Shown here: piece by piece, positions 1-8,087 of the stretch
Layout of the letters: every line of letters begins with the position of its first letter
Numbering within the stretch: position 1 is the first letter of the stretch
From: an uncultured Clostridia bacterium
GTDB taxonomy: Bacteria; Bacillota; Clostridia; Christensenellales; Aristaeellaceae
Reading direction: 5' to 3'
DNA length: 64,000 nucleotides
NCBI GenBank assembly: GCA_934667105.1
Contig: CAKULG010000005.1
Span: 76,179-140,178, forward strand
Position numbers and translations under genes: made by a program
Notes under the pieces: model-generated
What the model was told of the DNA's origin: nothing
The model's database searches: none
What the model saw: the letters and a program-made list of their open reading frames with translations, nothing else

Positions 1-2
1 AC

Positions 3-575
3 CTGTATTATAATTATTCCGCCAAGAAGGGCGAGGCTCCCCAGGTGATTATCGAGCGGGCGTCGTATTATCCCAACAATACCGCTTGCAGCTTCGGCCC
101 CCAGTTCCGGGTGGTCAGCCCCGAAAAGACGGATAAATGGTACATGTTCACGCCCGTCGATCTGACTATCCAGGGCCGCCAGGAATTTGAGTATGTGGCC
201 AGCAATATGTATATCATCGGCAAGGTGTATGTGGATGTGGCGGGGGACAGCGTGACGGTGACGTATCACAATTATTACGCCGATCAGGGCGGCAACACCG
301 AAACGATTTCCGAATTTTTCACCTTCTTCCCCGATTATGCCAGCGTCGGCGAGGTGGAGCCTGAAAAGATGGGCGTGCCCGGCTTTGCCTTCGGCCAGGC
401 TCTGAGCATTGAAAACGACCTGGCGGGGGATACCAACGTGCTGCTCTTTGTGCGCAACCGGGTGAATTATCTGGATTATGTGACCAAGACCAAAAAGCTG
501 ACCCGCTTCTGGCCCAACATTCCCGAGCGTAAGGCGCTGCGGGAGGATATGCTGGCGCTGATGCAGCGGCAATAA
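3..575 (+). CDS. Secreted/surface protein, C-terminal part (5' end outside window)
   Basis: The reading frame is open from base 3 and ends at a TAA at 573-575, giving about 190 visible residues; the start lies outside the window. The part around NNTACSFGP, WYMFTPVDLTIQG and SVTVTYHNY aligns by eye with the C-terminal 150 residues of the repeat protein at 19419-21773 (NNTICSLGP, WYRVTPLDLSVEG, AMTVTYKLN). That shared region has no family name I recognise. By analogy with the second protein this is probably an exported protein whose N-terminal part carries a signal peptide and possibly Cys-rich repeats, but none of that is visible here. A terminator hairpin follows directly. Confidence 0.75.
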   Translation: MYYNYSAKKGEAPQVIIERASYYPNNTACSFGPQFRVVSPEKTDKWYMFTPVDLTIQGRQEFEYVASNMYIIGKVYVDVAGDSVTVTYHNYYADQGGNTETISEFFTFFPDYASVGEVEPEKMGVPGFAFGQALSIENDLAGDTNVLLFVRNRVNYLDYVTKTKKLTRFWPNIPERKALREDMLALMQRQ

Positions 576-599
576 TTTCGCGTATTCATTTCAAACGTC

Positions 600-636
600 C
601 AGCCGGAACGGAAATCCTCCGCTCCGGCTGCTTTTT
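600..636 (+). terminator. Rho-independent terminator
   Basis: Thirteen-base arms 600-612 and 618-630 (CAGCCGGAACGGA / TCCGCTCCGGCTG, one mismatch) are followed by a T-run at 632-636. It ends the transcript of the left-edge gene and sits just before the ribosome binding site of the next gene. Confidence 0.85.
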
Positions 637-648
637 ACAGGAGATGCG

Positions 649-1566
649 ATGATGCGCAGGCTACGCTACACCCTGGAGCCCCAGGATGCGGGGCGGACGG
701 TGAAATCCATTGCGCTGCGGGAACTGCGGCTTTCCCGGGGCCAATTCAGCAGCCTGAAATTCCGCGACGGCCTGCGGGTGGCGGGCAGGCCGGTGCGGGC
801 GGATGAGCGCCTTTCGGCGGGGGATACGCTGGAGGCGCTGCTTTGCGATACGGCGGAGCCCATTCGCCCCTACGAAGCGCCGCTGAAAATCGCCTATGCG
901 GACGAGGACTATTTCATCCTGGATAAGCCCGCGCCGCTGCCCACCCTGTCCTCCGCCCATCAGGAGGGGCCTACCCTGGAAAACGCACTGTACGCGCATT
1001 TGGGCTGCCCGGAAAACTATGTGTTTCGTCCGGTGAACCGCCTGGATAAGGGCACCAGCGGCCTGCTGGCCGCCGCCCGAAACGCCCACGCCCAGCAGCT
1101 TTTGCAGCGACAGCTGCACACGCCGGAATTTATCCGGGAATACCAGGCCCTGTGCCTGGGCGCGCCGCCCCGGGAGGCGGGGCGTATCGATCTGCCCATC
1201 GCCCGGGCGGGGGAGGGCGGCAGGCGCGGGGTCTCGCCCGATGGCAAGCCCGCCGTCACCCACTACCGCCTGGAGGCGCAGGGAGCGGGGCTTTCTTTGC
1301 TGCGGCTGCGGCTGGAAACGGGGCGAACGCACCAGATTCGTGTGCATCTGGCGGCCCTGGGCTGCCCCATCCTGGGGGATTATCTCTACGGCGCGGCGGA
1401 TCCGGCCCTGCCCGGGCGCTTCGCCCTTCACGCCTGCCTGCTTTCCTTTCGCCACCCCCTGACGGGGCGAATTGTCGCTTGCGAATCCCCGCTGCCCGCC
1501 CCGCTTGCGGCGCGGCTGGATGGATTGACAATCCCCGGGGAAGCCCCTATAATAAATAAGTTATAA
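649..1566 (+). CDS. RluA-family RNA pseudouridine synthase
   Basis: This 305-residue protein matches the RluA/RluD family, which isomerises uridines in rRNA or tRNA. An N-terminal S4-like stretch (LRDGLRVAGRPVRADERL region, residues 25-60) precedes the catalytic domain. The catalytic motif RPVNRLDKGTSGL carries the nucleophilic Asp, and the second family motif GRTHQIRVHLAALGCPILGD is intact. ATG at 649 is preceded by GGAGA about 9 bases upstream; a second ATG follows at once (652). The target uridine cannot be told from sequence. It lies alone between a terminator and the next signal-peptide gene 48 bases downstream. Confidence 0.9.
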   Translation: MMRRLRYTLEPQDAGRTVKSIALRELRLSRGQFSSLKFRDGLRVAGRPVRADERLSAGDTLEALLCDTAEPIRPYEAPLKIAYADEDYFILDKPAPLPTLSSAHQEGPTLENALYAHLGCPENYVFRPVNRLDKGTSGLLAAARNAHAQQLLQRQLHTPEFIREYQALCLGAPPREAGRIDLPIARAGEGGRRGVSPDGKPAVTHYRLEAQGAGLSLLRLRLETGRTHQIRVHLAALGCPILGDYLYGAADPALPGRFALHACLLSFRHPLTGRIVACESPLPAPLAARLDGLTIPGEAPIINKL

Positions 1567-1614
1567 AAGCGCCGTTTGCCCTGCGGGGCAATCCGGCCCC
1601 AAGGAGGCTCACGA

Positions 1615-2499
1615 ATGAAAAAGGTTATCCAAGCCGTGCTGATTGCGCTGATGCTGCTGTGCATGCTGGCGCTGATTCCCTCCGCCGCCATTACGGGCTA
1701 CGCCGAGGTGCTGGAGCTGCCCCTGGACGCGAAGGCGGGCCTGCCGCCTCAGGAGGAGGGCTTCCTTTCCGAAAACGAATACGAGGATCCCTCCCTTTCC
1801 GTGAAAATCGAGCGGGGCCGCTGGCTGGAAACCAATTATGTGATCGCCCGGGTGAAAATCGCAAACGCCAGCCAGATTCGCACCGCCATGGCCCAAAGCT
1901 ATTACGCCCCCAGCACCGTGGCGGCGGATGTAATGTCCAGGCGGGTGAACGCGGTGGTGGCCATGAACGGCGATTATTTCAGCGCCCGCAACGGGGACGG
2001 CTATGTGGCCCGGCAGGGGAAGGTGTACCGCACCCGCTGCTACGGAAATTACGACGTGCTGATTATCGATGAAAAGGGCGATTTCCATATTTTGAAAAAG
2101 GCGGTGTATAAGGATATCGAGGGCTTTGAGGGCACACCCATTAACGGCTTCAATTTCGGCCCCGGCCTGGTGATCGACGGGGAGCGGCAGACGGAACTGA
2201 CCAATATCGATAACGGCCCCTATAAGCAGACGCAGCGCAGCTGCATTGCCCAGACCGGGCCGCTGGAATACCTGCTGCTTTGCTCCGAGGGCCCGGACGA
2301 CGAGGGCTCCACCGGACTGACCATGGAGCAGTTCGCCGATCTGGCCGCTTCGCTGAACGTTGTCAACGCCTATAACCTGGACGGCGGCTCCTCCGCCCAT
2401 CTGCTTTTCCGGCATCAGAAGCTCAACGCCGTGAACAATCCCAATCGCCGACCGCTGTGCGATATTATTTATTTCGCCAGCGCGTATCAGCCGGACTGA
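1615..2499 (+). CDS. Secreted phosphodiester glycosidase (NAGPA) family protein
   Basis: The protein is 294 residues with a clear Sec signal peptide (MKKVIQAVLIALMLLCML, then SAAITGYAE). The body has the hallmarks of the NAGPA/DUF2233 fold: AVVAMNGDYFS near residue 100 and AYNLDGGSSAHLLF near residue 255. Family members remove sugar groups from phosphodiester-linked glycans, for example exopolysaccharide or wall polymer processing; the substrate here is unknown. I chose ATG 1615 because AAGGAGG at 1601-1607 is ideally spaced; an in-frame upstream start would destroy the signal peptide. It is exported and probably acts at the cell surface. Confidence 0.85.
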   Translation: MKKVIQAVLIALMLLCMLALIPSAAITGYAEVLELPLDAKAGLPPQEEGFLSENEYEDPSLSVKIERGRWLETNYVIARVKIANASQIRTAMAQSYYAPSTVAADVMSRRVNAVVAMNGDYFSARNGDGYVARQGKVYRTRCYGNYDVLIIDEKGDFHILKKAVYKDIEGFEGTPINGFNFGPGLVIDGERQTELTNIDNGPYKQTQRSCIAQTGPLEYLLLCSEGPDDEGSTGLTMEQFADLAASLNVVNAYNLDGGSSAHLLFRHQKLNAVNNPNRRPLCDIIYFASAYQPD

Positions 2500-2539
2500 A
2501 GCAAAGCGCAAGTCCGCTGAAAAGAGAGGAAAATGAAGC

Positions 2540-3481
2540 ATGGAAAAGCCGGTCGTATTGTTTTCGCTGCTGGGGCTGCCGGTGACGGCCTACGCCCTGT
2601 GCGTGGTGCTTTCCCTGGGGGCGGGCATGACAGGGCTTTGGCTGCGGGCGCGTAAAAGCCTGCGGCCCGGCACGCTGGGTACGCTTTTGACGCTGGCCTT
2701 TCCCCTGGGCCTGCTTGGGGCCCGGGCGTTTTACTGCCTCGCCCGCCTCTCCTTTTATCTGGAGGTGGGCGCGGCCAACATGCTGTATCTGTGGTACGGC
2801 GGCTACGCCCTGTGGGGGGCTGTGGGGGGCGTGGCGCTGGCAGCGTTTTTGACCGCCCGCATCACCCGCCAGAGCGCCGCCCGGCTGCTGGACGCGCTGG
2901 CTGCTCCCGCCGCGCTGACCATCGCCCTGTGCCGCTTTTCGGAATATTTCAGCGGCGAGGGCATCGGCATGTATGTGGAAAACGAGGCGCTGCGCTTCTT
3001 TCCCCTGGCCGTTTCCAATGAATGGGGGGAATGGTACTGGGCGATCTTCGTGCTGGAGGGCCTGGCCGCTCTGGCGATTATGGCCTGCCTTCTGCGCCAG
3101 CGGGCGCGCCGTCCCGGGGACGCGGCGCGGCTGTTCCTGCTGCTCTATAGCGCCTGCCAGGTGCTGCTGGAAAGCCTGCGGCGGGATAACTTCCCCCGGT
3201 GGCTGTTCGTGCGGGTGTCCCAGCTGACGGCGGTGATTGTGCTGGCGGTGATGATGCTTTTCGCCCTGGGCCGCTGGCTCAAGGCCAGGCCCCGCCGAGT
3301 TTCCGCCGGGCGCGTGGCCGTCTGCTGGCTTGTATTCCTGCTGTGCGTGGGCGCCTGCATCGCGCTGGAATTCGCGGTGGATAAATTCCCCTATCTGCCC
3401 ATTTGGCTGGATTACTGCCTGATGGCGGGCTGCTGCGTGGGGCTGGGATGGAGCGCTTATCAGCTTTCTATGAAAAACTAA
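2540..3481 (+). CDS. Lgt-superfamily (prolipoprotein diacylglyceryl transferase-like) membrane protein
   Basis: A 313-residue protein with about seven hydrophobic segments. The order of motifs follows Lgt: LGARAFYCLAR, then WYGGYALWGAVGGV, then RLLDALAAPAALTIALCRF followed by SGEGIG, the position of the Lgt signature (usually GR-GNF-N-E). The Arg is kept but the Asn is replaced by Glu and the surrounding residues diverge, so catalytic activity as a lipoprotein diacylglyceryl transferase is doubtful. It may be a specialised paralogue. The C-terminal 80 residues add two further membrane helices. RBS GAGAGGAAAA is upstream of ATG 2540, and a terminator-like hairpin follows at 3511. Confidence 0.6.
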   Translation: MEKPVVLFSLLGLPVTAYALCVVLSLGAGMTGLWLRARKSLRPGTLGTLLTLAFPLGLLGARAFYCLARLSFYLEVGAANMLYLWYGGYALWGAVGGVALAAFLTARITRQSAARLLDALAAPAALTIALCRFSEYFSGEGIGMYVENEALRFFPLAVSNEWGEWYWAIFVLEGLAALAIMACLLRQRARRPGDAARLFLLLYSACQVLLESLRRDNFPRWLFVRVSQLTAVIVLAVMMLFALGRWLKARPRRVSAGRVAVCWLVFLLCVGACIALEFAVDKFPYLPIWLDYCLMAGCCVGLGWSAYQLSMKN

Positions 3482-3510
3482 CAGAAAAACGAATACGCGG
3501 GGGGCGAACC

Positions 3511-3538
3511 GGGGCTTTCCTGGAATGCCCCTGCTTTT
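3511..3538 (+). terminator. Likely Rho-independent terminator
   Basis: Arms GGGGC-T-TTCC and GGAA-T-GCCCC (3511-3531) form a tight hairpin followed by TGCTTTT. It ends the Lgt-like gene. Confidence 0.55.
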
Positions 3539-3548
3539 CATTAAAAAA

Positions 3549-3565
3549 TTATCGAAAAACGATAA
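3549..3565. promoter_or_regulatory. Inverted repeat, candidate operator
   Basis: TTATCG-AAAAA-CGATAA is a perfect 6-bp inverted repeat only 7 bases upstream of the -35 box of the DUF2975/XRE operon. Its position suits autoregulation by the XRE protein encoded at 4111; that link is inferred. Confidence 0.4.
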
Positions 3566-3572
3566 AAATATA

Positions 3573-3601
3573 TTGACAAATGAGAAGCAATATGATATGC
3601 T
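3573..3601 (+). promoter_or_regulatory. Sigma-A promoter of the DUF2975-XRE-DUF4173 cluster
   Basis: TTGACA at 3573-3578, 17-bp spacer, TATGCT at 3596-3601. The next ATG with a good RBS is 3627. Confidence 0.7.
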
Positions 3602-3626
3602 TATTCCCGCAAGGAGGATGAAAACA

Positions 3627-4094
3627 ATGGAACAGAAACGGATTTCTCGTTTTCTTTTATTGGCTGGCTGGGCGGCCATGGCGGGCCTGGCGGTGGTATT
3701 CCTGGGGTTCATTCCCATCACGCTGTGGAGCGCGCGCGCCTGGCTGGGGGGATGGGCGGCGGCGCTGGGAACGGCTTATGCCCTGGGTATCGGCGGGCTT
3801 TATTTTGGGGCCCTGCGGCTTTACATGACGATATGCCGCCGCATCGGCCAGGGGCGCTCCTTCTGTGCGGAGAACGCGGCGGGGCTGGATCGCATCGGCC
3901 GTCTGCTGCTGGCGGCGGCGGGGCTGTGGCTGCTGGGCGAGGCGGGCTACGCGGTGGCCGATCTGGGCATAGCGGGCCTGTATTTCCCGCTGCTGGCCCT
4001 GGCCAGCGCCGCGCTGGGCGTTCTGGCCTGGGCGCTGGGCAGGCTGCTGCGCCACGCGGTGCGGCTTCAGGAAGAAAACGATTTGACCGTGTAA
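3627..4094 (+). CDS. DUF2975-like membrane protein
   Basis: A 155-residue protein with four predicted membrane helices (residues 9-35, 40-60, 85-110, 115-140) separated by a loop containing RRIGQGRSFCAENAAGLDRIG, typical of DUF2975 proteins. Such proteins are nearly always coupled to a small XRE regulator of the YozG type, and that is exactly what follows here: the next gene's RBS overlaps this stop codon. Start ATG 3627 is chosen over in-frame 3618 because AAGGAGG (3611-3617) is correctly spaced. Function of the family is unknown. Confidence 0.75.
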   Translation: MEQKRISRFLLLAGWAAMAGLAVVFLGFIPITLWSARAWLGGWAAALGTAYALGIGGLYFGALRLYMTICRRIGQGRSFCAENAAGLDRIGRLLLAAAGLWLLGEAGYAVADLGIAGLYFPLLALASAALGVLAWALGRLLRHAVRLQEENDLTV

Positions 4095-4110
4095 AGGAGG
4101 GAAAACGCCC

Positions 4111-4338
4111 GTGGCTATTCGAGTGGATTTGGATGTAATGCTGGCCCGCCGGAAAATGAGCATGACGGAATTAAGCGAGCGGGTGGGCGTCACCCTGGCG
4201 AACCTTTCCATTCTGAAAAACGGAAAGGCCAAGGCGGTGCGATTCAGCACGCTGAGCGAAATTTGCCGCGCGCTGAATTGTCAGCCGGGGGATATTCTGG
4301 TATATCAGGAGGGTGAAGCGAATGGAGCGGAGGAATGA
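4111..4338 (+). CDS. Small XRE-family (YozG-type) transcriptional regulator
   Basis: A 75-residue helix-turn-helix protein consisting of little more than the DNA-binding domain: helix 2-3 region MTELSERVGVTLANLSILKN, then LCRALNCQPGDIL-like C-terminal motif (here ICRALNCQPGDIL). It starts with GTG at 4111, set by AAAGGAGGG at 4093-4101. The gene overlaps the following membrane-protein gene by 17 bases. Partnered with the DUF2975 protein, it probably controls its own operon, for which the inverted repeat at 3549-3565 is a candidate site. Confidence 0.85.
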   Translation: MAIRVDLDVMLARRKMSMTELSERVGVTLANLSILKNGKAKAVRFSTLSEICRALNCQPGDILVYQEGEANGAEE

Positions 4339-5758
4339 GGGCGCGCTGTCCCCGATCCGTTATGCGGCGCTGCTGCTGTGCGCCCTGCTGGCGGCGGGGG
4401 GATATCGCTTCACCCATGCGTCAATCTGGAGCAGCGAATATTTTTTCATGCCCGGGCTGGGCTTTGCCGCCAGCCATTGGCTGCTGATGGGGATCACGCT
4501 GCTGCTGGGCCGGGAGGGGCTGCGGCGGCGTGGAGAGGGGATCGCGCTGCTGGCGCTGTCGCTGCTGCTTTCCGCCTGCTATGGGCTGTATGGGGATGAT
4601 TGGCTGCGGCTGATGAATTTCCCGGTGCTGATTGCCCTATCCGCCCAGGCACTGTATGCCCTGCGGGGGCAGAACGCCGGGGACGCGCTTTCGGGCGCGG
4701 GGTTGTGGGAAGGGTTTCGGCGCTTTTTCGGCTCGCTCTTTCGCTATGTTCTCGATCCTTTCCGGCAGGCGCGTCAGCTGAAAAAGGCGGGGGCGGGCCG
4801 CGTGGGGCCGCTGCTGCTGGGGCTGGCCCTGGGGCTGCCCGTGCTGCTGCTCATCGGCGCGCTGCTGATGCAGGCGGACGCGGTGTTCGGCAGCCTGCTT
4901 TCCGGCGTGGCGGAGGAAATCAGGCGTGTGGATGGGGCGGCGCTGTGGAACCTGGCGCTGACGCTTGCGGGCGGGCTGATTCTGTTTTCTTTGCTGTATT
5001 CCGCGCTGTTGCCCCCGCGGACGTATGCCGCCCCCGCCGGGCGCACGGTATCCCCCGCGCTGTGGGCCGCGCCGCTGGCGCTGCTGGGGGCGCTGTACGC
5101 GCTGTTTGTGTATGTGCGGGCGCGGTATCTCTTCGCCGGGGCGGAAAGCGCCGCCATGGCGGGAGGACATGCCCAATACGCGCGGTCGGGTTTTTTCCAG
5201 ATGACGGCCGCGGCGTTTATCACGCTGGGGTTGATCCTGCCCGCGCTGTCCCTTTGCCGGGAAAGCCGCTTGGTGCGGGGCCTGTGCGCGGCGGTATCGC
5301 TGCTGACGCTGGCTGTAATTTTCTCCGCCTTCTGGCGGATGCGGTTGTATATTCTGGCCTACGGCATGAGCCTGCTGCGGGCGCTGACGCTTTGGGCCAT
5401 GGCGGTATTTGCGGCGGCGTTTGTGCTGGCGCTGGTCAAGTGCGCACGTCCGGGCTTCCGGCTGTGCCCCGTGCTGGCCGCCCTGGCGCTGGGAACGTGG
5501 GTGGCGCTGAATCTGAGCAATGTGGATTTCTGGATCGCCCGTTATAACGTGACCGCCTACAATGCCGGAGCGCTGGAGCGATTGGATACGGAATATCTCA
5601 TCAACCTATCCCCTGATACGCGCCCCGCCCTGGAGCGCATTAAGGATCCCATTCAGCGGGAAGATGCCCTGCGGGAGGCGGACGCGCTATGGCAAAAGCG
5701 CACGCCCAACTGGTACGACGGCAGTCTTTCCTGGCTGCGCCTGCCAAAGGCGGAATGA
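4322..5758 (+). CDS. DUF4173/DUF4153-like polytopic membrane protein
   Basis: A 478-residue protein with about eleven hydrophobic segments and a hydrophilic C-terminus. The C-terminal stretch NVDFWIARYN, then ERLDTEYLINLSPDTRPAL, is characteristic of DUF4173 proteins, which are of unknown function and commonly accompany small regulators of this type. ATG 4322 is chosen because AGGAGGG (4307-4313) is 8 bases upstream; GTG 4313 falls inside the RBS. It overlaps the XRE gene, so translation is probably coupled. Confidence 0.75.
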   Translation: MERRNEGALSPIRYAALLLCALLAAGGYRFTHASIWSSEYFFMPGLGFAASHWLLMGITLLLGREGLRRRGEGIALLALSLLLSACYGLYGDDWLRLMNFPVLIALSAQALYALRGQNAGDALSGAGLWEGFRRFFGSLFRYVLDPFRQARQLKKAGAGRVGPLLLGLALGLPVLLLIGALLMQADAVFGSLLSGVAEEIRRVDGAALWNLALTLAGGLILFSLLYSALLPPRTYAAPAGRTVSPALWAAPLALLGALYALFVYVRARYLFAGAESAAMAGGHAQYARSGFFQMTAAAFITLGLILPALSLCRESRLVRGLCAAVSLLTLAVIFSAFWRMRLYILAYGMSLLRALTLWAMAVFAAAFVLALVKCARPGFRLCPVLAALALGTWVALNLSNVDFWIARYNVTAYNAGALERLDTEYLINLSPDTRPALERIKDPIQREDALREADALWQKRTPNWYDGSLSWLRLPKAE

Positions 5759-6023
5759 TGGAGAGGGGAAAACGAAACGAGGGCATTTGCGGGGGAACCG
5801 CTCTTTGTTGGCTAAAGAACGGTTCCCCTTCCGCAGCCTCAATCGGGACGGCGGATCGCTGCCGCTTGTTTCGGTTAACTCGCAGGGCTCCCTGCGGCCT
5901 AAAGACCGTTCCTGCCACTGGCAGGCCGGTCGTTTCTCTCCCCCTCCGAGGAAGCCGATTGGGGAAAGGGGAGAATTAAGAAACCGGCTTGCTTCTCCAC
6001 AGATAATTTTTAGAAGATTTCGC
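5759..6023. other. Intergenic region with palindromic repeat and further small hairpins
   Basis: No gene is supported here. It contains one copy of the dispersed palindrome (5790-5828) and smaller inverted repeats such as GCAGGGCTCCCTGC (5881-5894). The rest shows nothing I can interpret. Confidence 0.6.
5790..5828 (-). repeat. Dispersed palindromic repeat, copy 1
   Basis: GGGGGAACCG-CTCTTT and AAAGAAC-GGTTCCCC form the stem. Read on the minus strand the flank CGCAAATGCCC and a T-rich tail match the other copies. It may also end the DUF4173 transcript. Confidence 0.75.
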
Positions 6024-6067
6024 TTTACATCCGCCTGCCGCCGTGCTATAATGCAGGCGGGTTTTTT
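6024..6067 (+). promoter_or_regulatory. Promoter of the exporter operon, lying in the loop of a terminator-like hairpin
   Basis: TTTACA (6024-6029), 17-bp spacer, TATAAT (6047-6052). The -10 box is in the loop between CCGCCTGC (6031-6038) and GCAGGCGG (6053-6060), which is followed by six T at 6062-6067. Read-through from upstream could therefore be terminated at the point where new transcription begins. Confidence 0.75.
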
Positions 6068-6095
6068 AAAATGGACGGACGGAAGGGCGGAAAGC

Positions 6096-6860
6096 ATGGA
6101 AGCGATTTCCGTCACATTGGATGCGGTTTGTCTGGCTTCCCGGATTATTCTGGAAAGCGGGGGCGAAACCTACCGGGCCGAAGAAACGGTGGAGCGGATG
6201 TGCCGGGGGCTGCATATTCCCCAGGTGGATGTATTCGCTTTGCCCACGGGCCTGATGCTGACGCTGACGCTGGAGGACGATTCCTCCCTGAGCCGGATTG
6301 TGCGGGTGCGCAACCGGGGCATAGATTTAAAGCGGCTGGACGATTGCAACAGCGTTTCTCGCAAGGTGGCGGAGGGGCGCATGACCGCCGAGGAAGCGCT
6401 GCGCAGGCTGAAGGAAATTCAGTGCGCCGCGCCCCTGCCCATCTGGGCCATGATTCTGGTGGGGGCGGGGGCCTCCGCCAGCTTCACGGTGATGCTGGGC
6501 GGCGGCTGGCGGGAATTTATCGCTTCCTTTCTTTGCGGGGCGCTGGTGCAGGGCCTTTTGCCGCTGCTTTCCCGCCGCCGGGTGCCCACGCTGCTTTCCG
6601 GGCTGGTGGTGGGCTTTCTTTCCACGCTGCTGGCCCTGACGGGGACGCTGTGCCTTCCTTCCCTGAATATTGAGCCGGTTATCAGTGGGGCCATTATGCC
6701 CATGCTGCCCGGCCTGGCCACCACCAACGCCATCCGGGATACCATCCGGGGGGATGTGGTGTCGGGCGGGGCGCGCATGACGGAGGCCATTTTGACGGCC
6801 TTGATGATCGCGGCAGGCATCTGCATTATGTTCGCCCTGTGGAGAGGGGGCGCGGTATGA
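6096..6860 (+). CDS. Threonine/serine exporter family protein, large subunit (YjjP-type)
   Basis: A 254-residue member of the ThrE superfamily. The N-terminal cytoplasmic part (residues 1-110) has the conserved ESGGETYRAEETVERM signature; the C-terminal half has about five membrane helices with PMLPGLATTNAIRDTIRGD. In organisms with a split exporter the YjjP and YjjB proteins act together to expel small amino or organic acids. ATG 6096 follows the promoter at 6024-6052 and begins where family similarity begins. The stop overlaps the start of the partner gene (ATGA). Confidence 0.88.
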   Translation: MEAISVTLDAVCLASRIILESGGETYRAEETVERMCRGLHIPQVDVFALPTGLMLTLTLEDDSSLSRIVRVRNRGIDLKRLDDCNSVSRKVAEGRMTAEEALRRLKEIQCAAPLPIWAMILVGAGASASFTVMLGGGWREFIASFLCGALVQGLLPLLSRRRVPTLLSGLVVGFLSTLLALTGTLCLPSLNIEPVISGAIMPMLPGLATTNAIRDTIRGDVVSGGARMTEAILTALMIAAGICIMFALWRGGAV

Positions 6861-7291
6861 ACCCTTGGCTTCAGACGGCGGCCTGCTTTGCGGCGGCCGT
6901 GGGCTTTTCGCTGATGCTCAATCAGCCCCGGGGCACCATTCTGGTCAGTTCGCTGGTGGCCGCCGCAGGCTACGGCGTGTTTCTGCTGTTGGGGCAATCC
7001 ACCGCCGCGTATTTTTTCGCCACGCTGCTCATCGCCGTTTCCTGCGAAATTTGCGCCCGCATTATGAAAAAAGTTGCCACGCTGTTTTTAACCAGCGCGC
7101 TCATCCCCCTGGTGCCCGGGGTGGGGCTGTATCGCACCATGCGCTATATTGTTGAAGGGGCCTTTGACCAGGCGGTGAAAACGGGCACGGACACCCTGCT
7201 GGGCATTTTCGCCATTGCGCTGGCGGTTATTATTTCCTCGCTGTTTTTTGTGAATTTCCACCGCGCGCCCAGGAAGGGAACGCGGCCATGA
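6857..7291 (+). CDS. Threonine/serine exporter family protein, small subunit (YjjB-type)
   Basis: A 144-residue membrane protein with four helices and the motif EICARIMKKVAT followed by LIPLVPGVGLYRTM, typical of the YjjB half of the split ThrE exporter. It starts at ATG 6857 inside the stop of the large subunit, with GGAGAGGGGG just upstream. It is translationally coupled on both sides: its own stop overlaps the ATG of the Spo0A-like gene at 7288. Substrate is inferred from the family only. Confidence 0.88.
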   Translation: MNPWLQTAACFAAAVGFSLMLNQPRGTILVSSLVAAAGYGVFLLLGQSTAAYFFATLLIAVSCEICARIMKKVATLFLTSALIPLVPGVGLYRTMRYIVEGAFDQAVKTGTDTLLGIFAIALAVIISSLFFVNFHRAPRKGTRP

Positions 7292-8070
7292 CCTGCCGGT
7301 ATTATATCGCCTCCCCCGATTATCTGCAAGCAGAGGCGCTGCTGGGGCCGGAGGCGGCGCTGGAGCGGGTGGGCAGCGGAAGCGACGGCCGCCGGGCGCT
7401 TTTGGATACGCTGGCGCTGACCCCCGATTTGCTTTTGCTGGACGCCGCGCTGCCGGGGCTGGACGGCCTTGCCTTGCTTTGCAGGCTGCAAAAAGAAACG
7501 ATAACGCCGCCCCGGGTGCTTTTTCTGGCGCGAACGCCCGAAAGCGCCGCTGCCAGTGAAATTTTGCGGGAACGGGCGGACGCGCGCCTGGCATGGCCCG
7601 GGCAGGCGGACGCGCTGCTGCCCGCCGCTCTTTCGGCGGCGCGAGCGTCCGTGCCGTTGCTGGCCCGGCCCCACGAGGGGCTGCGGCTTTCCCTGGCGGA
7701 CGTGCTGATTGATCGCCTGGGGGTGCCCGAGACGCTGAAGGGCCGCCGGTATATGCAATACGCCGCCGCCCAGGCCGCCGCCGCGCCCCAGCTGCTGCTC
7801 TCCTGCCAGCAGGCGCTTTACCCCCTGCTGGCCCGCCGCTTTTGCGCGGGAATTCCCGCCGTGGAAAAGGCGATTCGCACCGCTGTGGAGCATACCTGGC
7901 TGCGAGGGGATTTGAACGCCATCCAGGCGCTTTTCGGCTTTTCCGTGGATGCGGAGCGGGGCAAGCCCACCAATAAGGAATTTATCTCCATGCTGGCCGA
8001 GCATGTGCGCCGCAAGGCGGCGCGGCAATGGATCGGCGGCGCGGCGGATGATGAATATTTTTCAGGATAA
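7288..8070 (+). CDS. Spo0A-like response regulator with degenerate receiver
   Basis: A 260-residue protein. Residues 1-110 have receiver-like spacing with the phosphoacceptor position Asp52 (LLLLDAALPGLDG), but the acidic pair near the N-terminus, the conserved Thr of the LTA motif (here FLA) and the conserved Lys (WPGQ replaces the KP motif) are missing. Residues 140-245 are a good Spo0A C-terminal DNA-binding domain: RLGVPETLKG, then the recognition region AVEKAIRTAVEHTWLRG (191-207) and GKPTNKEFISMLAEH. It may bind 0A-box-like sites without phosphorylation. Being in the exporter operon is unusual for Spo0A, which argues for a paralogue. Confidence 0.8.
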   Translation: MTCRYYIASPDYLQAEALLGPEAALERVGSGSDGRRALLDTLALTPDLLLLDAALPGLDGLALLCRLQKETITPPRVLFLARTPESAAASEILRERADARLAWPGQADALLPAALSAARASVPLLARPHEGLRLSLADVLIDRLGVPETLKGRRYMQYAAAQAAAAPQLLLSCQQALYPLLARRFCAGIPAVEKAIRTAVEHTWLRGDLNAIQALFGFSVDAERGKPTNKEFISMLAEHVRRKAARQWIGGAADDEYFSG

Positions 8071-8087
8071 ACAAAGGAGGAACAGCT

